Assembly (NCBI GenBank): GCA_029204225.1
Contig: CM055114.1
Coordinates: 12,830,144 to 12,894,143 of the forward strand
Length of the DNA stretch: 64,000 nucleotides
Reading direction: 5' to 3'
DNA from: Diphasiastrum complanatum
Lineage: Eukaryota; Streptophyta; Lycopodiopsida; Lycopodiales; Lycopodiaceae
The notes beneath the pieces were generated by a model. That model was given only the letters and a program-made list of their open reading frames with translations, was not told where the DNA came from and did no database searches. Position numbers and translations under genes: made by a program. Positions 55,896-64,000 of the stretch are shown piece by piece (position 1 is the stretch's first letter; each line of letters begins with the position of its first letter).

Positions 55896-57546
55896 ACTGT
55901 TGCATGAATTTGAGCATGTTTTTAGAGAGCCGACTCAGTTACCACCTTTACGAGATGTCAACCACCATATAGACCTTGTTTCCTCTGCATCACCTCCTTT
56001 TCGTCCTCCTTTTCGTATGTCTATTGTTGAGCGCGACGAAGTCCAGCGTCAGGTGTCTGATTTATTATGTCAAGGCCTTATTGTTCCTAGCCACAGTCCT
56101 TTTGGTGCTCCTGTTTTACTTGTTGATAAGAAGGATGGTACTAAACGTCTATGTATAGATTATCGTGCTTTAAATAAACTTACTATCCGTAATCAGTACC
56201 CTATCCCTCATATGGATGACCTGTTTGACCAGTTAGGCCAAGCCAAGATCTTTGCTAAACTTGACCTCCGTTTCGGTTATCACCAGATTCGTATGCATCC
56301 TCCTGATGAGCACAAGACTGCTTTCCGTACCCACTTTGTCATTGTTTATTTTGATGATATCCTCATTTATAGCACCAATCTCTCTCTTCATGTTCAGCAC
56401 GTTCGTTCTGTTTTTGTTTTGTTAGTTACTCATCATCTATATGCTAAACGTTCTAAATGTTCTTTTGCTGTTATACAAATCGAGTTTTTGGGCTTCTTTG
56501 TTACTAATGATACTGTTCGTCTCGACCCTCGTAAGGTCCGTTCTATTCTTTCATGGCCTGTGCCTGCTGATGTTCATAATGTTCGTATGTCTCTTGGTCT
56601 TGCTATCCACCTTCGTAAACTAGTTGCTCATTTTGCCACTCTTGCATCTCCTTTGCATGCTCTGTTGAAAAAGGAAACTTCGTTTGCTTGGACTCCCGCA
56701 TGTCAGTCAGCTTTTGATACTTTGAAGGTTAAGCTTACCATTGCCCCTGTTTTATGTCTTCCAGATTTTTCCCAGCGTTTTGCTGTTGAGACTGATGCTA
56801 GTTCCACAAGATTAGGTGCTTTGTTACGTCAGCGTCAGTGTGTTATTGCATATGAATCCTGTCGTCTTCGTTCGTATGAGCAGCGCTATTCCACTCATGA
56901 AAAAGAGTTGCTTGCTATCATTTTTGCTTTGAAGAAGTGGCGTCATTATCTGTATCGTGTTCTGTTTGATGTTTTTACTGATCACCAGTCACTTCGTTAT
57001 TTGTATACACAAAAGGATCTTAGTGATCGTCAGTACCGTTGGCTTCAGTTTTTACAGTCCTTTCATTTTAATATTCATTATAAGCCTGGTAAAAGTAACG
57101 CTGCTGCTGATGCTTTGTCTCGTTTACCTGCTCTTACTTACAGTCTTGTTATGTCTCCCCACTCTTGGTATGATGATCTTCCTCAGGCTTATGCCACATG
57201 TCCAGACTTATGTCGTCTGCCTCTCGTCCTTCCTCTCACCCTCACCAGGTTTATTCCATTGTTAATCATCATTTGTTTCACTATGGTTCGTTATGTATTC
57301 CCAACACTCTCGACATACGTCCACAGCTCCTTCTTGATGCCCATTCCTCTCCTGTTGGTGGCCATTTTGGTTTTCAGAAGTCCTTGTTTCCGTTTGAAAG
57401 AACATCTTTGTTGGCCTTCCTTGAAGCGTGAGCTTTCCCACCTTATTCATACTTGTGATTTTTGCCTTCGTAACAAGTATTCCCGTGAAAAACCTGGCGG
57501 TCTCCTTCCCGCCAGTGGACTGATATATCTATGGACTTCATTTTAG
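55876..57546 (+). pseudogene. Gypsy RT / RNase H (RT internally deleted)
   Basis: RT: DKKDGTKRLCIDYRALNKLT, YPIPHMDDLFDQLGQAKIFA, DEHKTAFRTH, then directly VIVYFDDILIYSTN. The VMPFGLTNAPATF-type segment expected between FRTH and the catalytic FDD is missing. RNase H: AVETDASSTRLGALL, HEKELLAIIFALKKW, DHQSLRYLYTQKDLSDRQYR, ADALSRLPA. Integrase zinc finger remnant: CDFCLRNKYSREKPGGLLP. The missing RT block would abolish activity. Confidence 0.75.
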
Positions 57547-58548
57547 GTCTTCCCCGTACTCAGCGTGGTCATGACTCTTGTTTGGTGGTAGTTGATAGGT
57601 TTTCTAAACAAGCTCATTTCATACCAGTCATACGTACTATTACAGCAGAGCAGTGTGGTCGTATATTTATTTCTGAGATTTTCCGCTTACATGGTCTCCC
57701 ACGATCTATACTTACTGATTGGGATACCAAGTTTACATCAGGTTTTTGGACAGAGCTTATGTGTATCTTGGATGTCAGGATACTTATGGGCACTGCTTAT
57801 CATTCTTCTGCGGATGGTCAGTCTGAGGTTATTAACCGGGTATTGGAGGATTATTTACAACATTATGTTTCTCCTTCCGGTCGTGATTGGGATCAGCGTT
57901 TATGTTTGGGGTGAGTATAGTTATAACAGTTCTGTTAGTTCCAGCACAGGTGTTTCTCCTTTCCTGCTTGCTCATGGATACTCACCAGTTCTACCCGGTA
58001 TACCTGCTCCTCCAGATGATGCACCTGTTACTATTTCATCTTATCTTTCGAGTGCTCAGGAGATTATTACTAGAGCTGCTACTCATTTACAGCATATTCA
58101 GCAGCGGTACAGGACCATTGTTGATCGTCATCGGCGCCATGTTGAGTTTGCAGAGGGAGATACTGTTTTTCTCCGGTTACGCTTTGCTCGCCATCGTTTT
58201 ATACAGGGTCTTGCTTCTACTGAGAAGCTTGCGCCGCGCTATTATGGGCCTTTTCATATTCTTGAGCACCTCAGTCCAATTACATATCGTCTTGAGTTAC
58301 CTGCTGCTACTCGGGCTTGTGACATCTTTCATGTCAGTTTATTACGTGCTGCTATTGAGGATGATGCTCCTCGAGATTCCTCATTTCCTATAGATCCAGA
58401 GCTTTTTCCATTCCTGCCAGCTGCTATTTTACAGGTGCACTTATTGCATAGTCGTCGTCATCGGCAGGTTCAGTTTTTGGTCCAGTGGGATGGTCGTCCT
58501 ATTGAGGAGGCTACTTGGGAGCCCATATCATACCCCTATCCTAGCTGA
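57531..58548 (+). pseudogene. Gypsy integrase and chromodomain (frameshifted)
   Basis: Integrase core in one frame (57531-57914): MDFILGLPRTQRGHDSCLVV, VDRFSKQAHFIPV, LTDWDTKF, GTAYHSSADGQSEVINR. It continues in another frame from about 57905 with YSYNSSVSSSTGVSPFLLAHG, the GPY region (YYGPFHILEHLSPITYRLEL) and a chromodomain-like end (QVQFLVQWDGRPIEEATWEP). LTDWDTKF has W where gypsy integrases usually have R. One frameshift separates the parts. Confidence 0.7.
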
Positions 58549-58709
58549 TCAGGCTCGATCACTTACAGCTACCATTGCTTCTCGGGATGCTCCGGCTTCT
58601 CTTGATGTTCCTTTCTCAGATGGGATATCTTGAGGCAGTATTTTTCTCTGGCACTGGTAATTATCTTATTTTGCCTACATTGGGGGCAATGTCCTTTATA
58701 GCCAGGGAG

Positions 58710-59174
58710 AGTTACGGACTACAGGATACAGGCCTACTGGGCTACTCTGCATATATTCCGCAGGCCTCTTTACATTTACTGTTGGTTATGTATATTTCTG
58801 GTTACGCATTTTATATTAGTCATGTACAGGCCCCAGAGCCTTTTTATATGCTTATGACCCGCACTGGGTCCTTTTTTATGACATTGACTGGCCTTGGGCC
58901 CTTATTATATGGTTATATGTGGAGTGGGGGCCCGTAGGAGGGCGCACTATTTTCCCTCCACATTTTGCCTCCCTTTACTTTTGAATTCTTATTTTAGGGT
59001 TCATTGGTAGGGTATTTATAGGGGCATTTGTACACTCATTTTTCAGATTATTGATTGGTATTGCTTGGGCTCTTTGTGGGAGAACCTATTGTCTTGTCTA
59101 TTGCTTGTAGGGCTTTAGTCTATTGCTGTCTTTTATGCTTCATTGATTCAACACCTAAGATTTTGATCATAAGT
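58710..59174 (+). repeat. 3' LTR of the gypsy element
   Basis: 465 bp, preceded by the purine-rich GCCAGGGAG and followed by the CAGGT duplication. Its last bases read ATAAGT rather than GTAACT. Confidence 0.85.
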
Positions 59175-59179
59175 CAGGT

Positions 59180-60206
59180 TCAATGCCATTGGGTTTCCAG
59201 TAGTTTCAGGCTCAATTTTAGAAAATAAGAAAAATTTCAGGTCCAAAAAAAGTTCTGGCAAGTAAACAAAAAAAATTGCGATTCACTACAGCAAATCGCG
59301 AACTGCGATTCGCTGCAACTGTATTATGTCATATCAATATCTGTGATTGTGTTTGTAACTTTCGATAACCAAAATAAGCATTCCATGAATCAAAGCAAGC
59401 TCAAGGAAGTCAAGGACTATCTCAATGCAGCTAAAAATTGTATGTTTGATCCGGGTTGATTTCAAAGAAGGAAATCAAAATCCCAACTATTGCTTAACCT
59501 CTACTTCAATTTGCACAAAACGATGTGTTGTATGTGTGAAATAAGCTAATCCAAGAAGCATTTCATCAAGTGAAAAAGGGCTCTAAGGGTTGCACTAGCA
59601 TTGACCATGCCAGACGTTTATAAGGAGCTCTTGCTTCGTGTCAGACATGTATGTAGCCAAGGAGCAAACTTACTGGTGGTTTGATTATGTAAACTCTTGG
59701 TTATGCAAATTGCAGGTACTTTTCCTAAAGAAAGATCTTGTGATTATGCCTTCGTGATTTTACCAAGCACCTCAAACACAACATCAACTCATTTGAGGGC
59801 GTTAGTATGTTCCTGCAAGTATCTCTGATAATTTTAATAGACCATGTTAATAATTTGTATCTCATGCCCGGATTAGTTCAGTGCACATCACATGTACCAA
59901 GTCAAAACCCATTGTCTAGTGCACTGAATGCACCCTTCATTATAAAGTATGCATTTGGTGCTTGTGAAAAAATTACGCACAATTTTTTATGTTAAGCATG
60001 ACATCATACACCTTAAACAGGTAAGGTAGGTCTTGTAGCGATTGGTATATGAAACAGTTACATAAGTTTCTCAAGACTTTCATACTAAGCAATGACAGCA
60101 AGAATATTCATAAGGAGCAGTGTCTTCATGTTATGAACTCGATAGATAATTATCAGAATAAATTGTACATAACAATAATGGGCTTGGAAAAAATGGAAAG
60201 ACTTAC
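59180..60206. other. Intron sequence next to the host exon
   Basis: AT-rich with no gene. CGATTC/GAATCG words near 59275-59310 resemble those at 20655-20715 and 63505-63600. It ends at the GTAAGT donor of the host gene. Confidence 0.4.
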
Positions 60207-60973
60207 CCCAATGAAGTTAGTCCAAAAATAGGCCCGGAATGGAATGAACTTTGCCATTCAATTTGACAGCTTTGTTGCAATTGAGACGATGTTATTGCTG
60301 ACGACTCATGGATCAAGAATTGCAAAGTTTGAAGATCGACACGAACAACTGTTATAGAATTATGACGAGATCCAAGAAGCAATTTCCCAGTGATTGCAGT
60401 ATACTGCGCTGTTACAATGTCTGGCTGAATAAGGTCCAGCTCTGAAAGAAGAATAGTTTCAATACCATTTAAATGTTCCTTATGTGGAATGGCAGAGCTA
60501 CACTCATCTGAAAAAGAGGTTTCCTTGTCATCAATTGAGCCTCCTTCACTAACCTTTTTACCCAAACTCAAATTCTTGTTGACACTCTGATTCAAATCAA
60601 AGACAAAGAACCACTTTAGGATCCCTCCACCACCTATAATGACTACGTGCTTTTCTCCAACAAAAACACAAGTTATAATCCCAATAGTTTGAATCCTTAA
60701 TAAAACTGTCCACTCAGGGTGAGATTCCCAGTTATGTTTGCTACAAGTTTCCTCGGAATATGAAGTATCGGTATCCTCCTCCAAAACTTCTTGGAGACAC
60801 AGCTGATTTGGTTCACCATCAACCACATCAAGCTCTAGAAACATTCTTGTGTTCACCACTAAAACCTCTCCCTTTAAGCCCCCAATATAGATAAAGTCAC
60901 CTGTTTCTGTCCATGAATGGCAATGAGGTTTAAAAGGTCCTGCCTGAAGAGTTCTGCAACTGAAGAAAGTTCT
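60207..60973 (-). CDS. CFAP43/44-like WD40 protein, large internal exon
   Basis: 767-bp exon with an uninterrupted frame of 255 codons plus two bases. The likely acceptor is TTTTTGCAG|AGAACT (phase 0); an alternative acceptor lies about 20 bp further in. The donor is TTGGG|GTAAGT (phase 2). Near the start the peptide has PHCHSWTETGDFIYIGGLKG, close to the HCWTPTSDLYIG segment I recall from CFAP43. A Ser/Glu-rich loop follows (about residues 65-90), then hydrophobic blade strands around GEKHVVIIGGGG. It ends in HSGPIFGLTSLG, the first half of a WD40 repeat whose second half is not in the adjacent DNA. The name CFAP43 is preferred over CFAP44 because of the HCHSW segment. Confidence 0.6.
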
Positions 60974-62162
60974 CTGCAAAAATTTGACAATCGAGATCAG
61001 GGATTTCAAGAGAGCAAAGTCAGTATGGTTCTAGCATTTAGGCCACTAGATTTTGAGTGTCTAAAAACCATTCAAATTAACAAGAATGTTTACATTTGGT
61101 GATAGTTCTGCAAAAAACCACGAAAAATAAGACTCCTTCTAAAGAGAAAAGGTATGTAATGCTTCCAACATTTGGGCCCTCGATTTGCATGTCCACCGAC
61201 CATTTTCCAAATCCAAGAGACAGTTTACATTTGATAACGGTTTCCAATATCAGACTAATAAACTCATTACATGGTTAATAAATATCAAATTTGGATATGA
61301 TTAGGTTTGAAGGTAGGTGGGATGGGATCAACTTTCAGCTATGTACTTTGTCATTACTTTCATCAACCATTTTCCATCCACTTCCTACAAAAGTTGTGAC
61401 AATAAACAGTCATTGTCATCTTAATACACATATTTAATTGCTCATCTCCCTAGGCACCTCACCCAATATGAGGCACAAGGCAACAAAATAATTTATTTAG
61501 TCTTATATTTCCTGTGAAGTCCAGAAATCTCATTCATTAGAGGTTGATCATTCTGAAATATGATTCCTGTGACTAAAATTGTGTGCTCAGAAACTTTTGT
61601 ATGAATCCTAAAAATTGCAACAAGAAGCAAGTCTATCAGGCATGAAAATTTGAGTGCCCTTAGATGCAAAAAATCTATAATTCTCTAAGATATTTCCCTA
61701 AAAGGGGTATGCACTGAAATACCCCTGTCGAAAGTCTAAATCTTGTATGTAGTACTCTGCCACAAGTTTCTCAGACCCATCTGTGAGTTTAAATACCACA
61801 AACTTACGACAGAAAACATATACTAATGGTGCAAGCCAATATAGCCCCTTTTCATCACTCTTGTTGATGGTGGTTAAGCAGGTTACTTTTCGTTAGTAGA
61901 CGGAACATGTCAACCAATCTTAAATCTCACTCATCCATCACAAAAGCAAAACATTATAAATCCATAATGCAAGAAAAAGTCAACAACCTTTTCTCAGAAA
62001 TATCAGCCAATTAAAATATTTTGCAGCACAAAGAGCTTGCATGTCAGTTGAGACCATGTTGACTAGCAGCGCTCTCAAACCAAACAATCTCTTCCTTAGA
62101 TCATAAAATATTATACCATTTGAAAGGTAAACACCACTTATTTGTATTAAGTTGAACCTTAC
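60974..62162. other. Host intron between WD40 exons
   Basis: AT-rich sequence with no recognised element or gene. A short exon could be hidden here, though the flanking phases do not require one. Confidence 0.45.
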
Positions 62163-62321
62163 ATGGAAGGTTTGGTCAAATGTCCAAAGTGCAAACTTTC
62201 CAAAGCCGCTAATGCATATATGATCTGCTGTTGTTGGGCTGAAGTTAGCATATCTTACAAGCCACCCACTAATTCCTTCAGCAAGTTTTGATGGCTCTTC
62301 TGACGTCAAGTCCCATAAAAC
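62163..62321 (-). CDS. CFAP43/44-like WD40 protein, internal exon
   Basis: 159-bp exon (53 codons, phase 0 to phase 0). Acceptor TTTGAAG and donor CAT|GTAAGG are both good. The peptide runs from VLWDLTSEEPSKL through FSPTTADHICISGFGKFALW to TFDQTFH. This is a full WD40 repeat ending in a W-containing strand, as in the CFAP43/44 N-terminal beta-propeller. The reading frame is undamaged, which fits a live host gene among decayed transposons. Short exons could remain unseen between this exon and the one at 60973, but the phases (0/0) allow direct splicing. Confidence 0.6.
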
Positions 62322-62563
62322 CTTCAAATTTAAAACTTTCAGTATCACTCAATACCAGGAAAAACGAGCTCATAAACAACCATTCTTATAACCAAAGGAG
62401 CACGGCAAAGAAAGGGAAACATGATCTGTGTACAAGGTAGGGTGCCAGACTTGTCACAAAAAAAACATACTCAGTTCATCAATAAGAACATGCAGTGAGC
62501 CATTGAAAAAGATTATAAAAAAATGGTGAAGACAGGAACAATTCCCTTAAAAAGGTAACTAAC
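62322..62563. other. Short host intron
   Basis: 242-bp intron, donor GTTAGT and acceptor TTTGAAG on the minus strand, phase 0. Confidence 0.6.
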
Positions 62564-62643
62564 CAAGCGAAAATCAGGCTCTCGTGCTGCTGTGAAAAGT
62601 CGTGAGCCTTCCATTGAAAAAGCCAAAGATGTGACCTCTAAAT
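62564..62643 (-). CDS. CFAP43/44-like WD40 protein, internal exon (first visible)
   Basis: 80-bp exon, bounded on the minus strand by a GTTGCAG acceptor and a G|GTTAGT donor. It enters with two bases of a split codon and leaves in phase 0 (26 full codons). The peptide contains LAFSMEGSRLFTAAREPDF, a WD40 blade strand. Phase and sense continue directly into the exon at 62321, where PDFRL is followed by VLWDLTSEEP. That resembles the LPEFELALWNWE segment that I recall from animal CFAP43, and a similar segment in CFAP44. The family role is an axonemal tether/inner-arm-dynein regulator in motile flagella. The exon assignment is seen in the sequence; the family name rests on remembered similarity. 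Earlier exons, including the start codon, lie beyond position 62650 and were not recognised. Confidence 0.6.
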
Positions 62644-64000
62644 CTGCAACACCTGTTTAAAATCAGGACAGACAGCTGTATCTCAGATCTCTCAATCGAA
62701 ATAGAGGGGGAAAATCATTCTGACCCAACAATTCTTACCCCCTTTCCTCGTGACCATCACTGGCCTAAATGGCCAAATGAAATCATATCCCTCTTGGAAG
62801 TACTTGGGTGTGCTTTTGACAGCATTCTATTGCATCCTCACGGCATTCCCAAATTACAAGACTGCTTTGATATTTCTTTATATACTAGCTTCTTTTCCAT
62901 TCAATATACTAGGAATTTATGACCATTATTATCAGATTCGGTTATCCTTCTATTTCAATTCGTATCAATGTATCTTTCATTTAGTACAAATCTCTGTACA
63001 TTACTATTATGAAAATGGTTCCTCATAGTGGTGTCATTGTTCTTCTCCAACAACATTGTTAGTCCATGCATATAAATTGTTCACTTTATGTATATCGTCT
63101 TTCAATAGCTGTACTATCCAGCAGAGATATCGTTGCATGCTTCCAGCATCCAATTGATTTTGCTAGCATTCTTTGGTATCTATAAATCCATTCGTATGCA
63201 TATATGCTCCGTAGTCAATTGCAATGACTATAGCACTTTCGTTGCAATTTCCTTCATCGTCCAGACTTACAACTACAATGTTGTGTTGCTATCGTCGGCA
63301 ACCTTTCATCATGGATGGGCAGTTTCTATCTAGGCTCCAAGAGTTGTCTAGGCCCAAACTTCAGTTCCAAAGCTGGCTCTTGATTACAACAACTAAGTAA
63401 CTGGATCACCATATGTCAAAGGCTCAGTCAAACAAGATAAATCTTGCTAGCTTATCGACAGGTTTTTGGCTTAGCAATGTTAGTCTAGACTTGTTCTAGC
63501 AATGTTTGAGGGTACCTTTCGAATCGCCTTTTCGAACCGTGTTTGAATCGAGTTTGAATCAGGAAAGAATCGGCTTCTCCAGGTTCAAACCGGCGAATCA
63601 GTTTTAGGTTTTTTTTTTCTTTTAAACAGTAATGTCATTGTCACAGCATACATATTACATATTACATATGTCATATTCCATTGTACCATGTGCATGGTTA
63701 GTTAGTGGTAAATTAGCAAATGTTCAAATTTTAATGATTCAAATTTCACGAAAATGACAATGTATACAATGTGCATTGTGTAACTTTTAACTATTAACAA
63801 GTAATAGATTATAGTACTGATGAGTACTAACTTCTAATAGCTTACAAGTAAGTTGTAACAATACTAAGTTAGTAAGTAGTAAGCGCTAACTTCTAAATAT
63901 TAACTCTTGAGTTACAACTTACCGTAGTCTGGACTCTGTAGACTGTGAGTACAAATCCCATTCGACATTCAACATTGATAATTGAAACATTCCAATTTCC
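62644..64000. other. Upstream host intron or flank
   Basis: Nothing firmly recognised. A plus-strand stretch at about 62735-62930 is open in two frames (one reads HHWPKWPNEIISLLEVLG) and may be an old retroelement scrap. Repeated GAATCG/CGAAT words at about 63505-63600 suggest a MITE-like end. The preceding host exon must leave in phase 1. Confidence 0.35.

Larger units (their letters stand above)
54031..59174 (+). mobile_element. Ty3/gypsy chromovirus with both LTRs
   Basis: LTRs of 465 bp lie at 54031-54495 and 58710-59174. They are flanked by the 5-bp duplication CAGGT (54026-54030 and 59175-59179). The LTRs begin AGTTAC and the left one ends GTAACT: inverted, but not the usual TG...CA. 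A primer-binding site complementary to tRNA-iMet (TGGTATCAGAGC) follows at 54496-54507. By eye the LTRs differ at about 17 sites (near 4%). Total length is 5.1 kb. The gag is short and the RT has an internal deletion, so this copy is non-autonomous. Confidence 0.8.
1846..60206 (-). other. Giant (58.4 kb) intron of the CFAP43/44-like gene
   Basis: The intron is inferred from the phase-matched donor at 60206 and acceptor at 1846, and from completion of a WD40 repeat across them. It holds all the transposable elements listed here: two hAT elements, six LINE copies, copia and gypsy remnants, one gag-only LTR element and MITE-like repeats. The LINEs A-E and the gag-only element run in the same direction as the host transcript. 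The gypsy at 54 kb and hAT H run against it. I infer splicing; transcript evidence is needed. Confidence 0.55.

Noticed and set aside
62750-63028. Plus-strand ORF of 92 codons as a gene
   Set aside because: No recognisable domain; two frames are open, and it is probably an old repeat.
1-64000. tRNA, rRNA or small RNA genes
   Set aside because: I saw no cloverleaf-like or rRNA-like sequence by eye; a tRNAscan or Rfam search would be needed to exclude them fully.

Overview
This is eukaryotic nuclear DNA from a land plant. Apart from pieces of one host gene it is almost entirely nested transposable elements. Evidence for a plant: Ty3/gypsy and Ty1/copia elements of plant type, a tRNA-iMet primer-binding site, hAT transposons with DUF659-type transposases, and TTTAGGG-like repeats. 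The host gene looks like a WD40 protein of the CFAP43/CFAP44 flagellar family. That suggests a plant with motile sperm (fern, lycophyte, bryophyte, cycad or Ginkgo). The very large TE-filled intron favours a large genome such as a fern; this last step is inference.

Host gene (minus strand). Exons at 62643-62564, 62321-62163 and 60973-60207 encode WD40/CFAP43-like protein. The next exon I can find in the same frame is at 1845-1716. The donor after 60207 (GTAAGT, phase 2) and the acceptor before 1845 (CAG, one base completing the codon) match in phase. Together they rebuild one WD40 repeat (HSGPIFGLTSLG, then AGKFIVTCGQDCTVRVWD). Almost the whole window is therefore read as one intron of about 58.4 kb.

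Layout inside that intron. (1) 2232-20424: a hAT-type element with 8-bp target duplications (GTTCAGCC) and GC-rich ends. It holds an internally deleted transposase, a second convergent small ORF, and four same-orientation LINE insertions (A-D) sitting in (GA)n tracts. (2) 20.6-24.3 kb: small repeats, a copia RNase H scrap, an opposite-orientation LINE fragment and a truncated hAT gene. (3) About 24.3-31.2 kb: a near-complete multi-exon hAT element (H) with palindromic KpnI/BamHI-rich ends, an AT-hook/proline-rich C-terminal region and two copies of the convergent small ORF. GC-rich MITE-like copies follow at 31.17-31.63 kb. (4) 32194-40044: a minus-strand LTR element with 998-bp LTRs that carries gag but no recognisable pol. 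(5) 42.3-44.2 kb: a chromovirus remnant with its 3' LTR. (6) 44.3-47.9 kb: two copia remnants in opposite orientation. (7) 47.9-52.8 kb: LINE E. (8) 52.9-53.7 kb: a gypsy RT remnant. (9) 54031-59174: a gypsy chromovirus with both LTRs and a CAGGT target duplication.

Most interesting system: the LINE family A-E. Every copy is flanked by (GA)n on both sides, which suggests microsatellite-targeted insertion. Every copy ends in the same stacked 3' hairpin with compensatory base changes. Every copy carries a QxxITxFF-type PCNA-interaction (PIP-box-like) motif at the ORF2 C-terminus; in copy C the Q is replaced by H. In the best copies ORF1 and ORF2 lie in one frame separated by a single UAG. LINE A is essentially intact.
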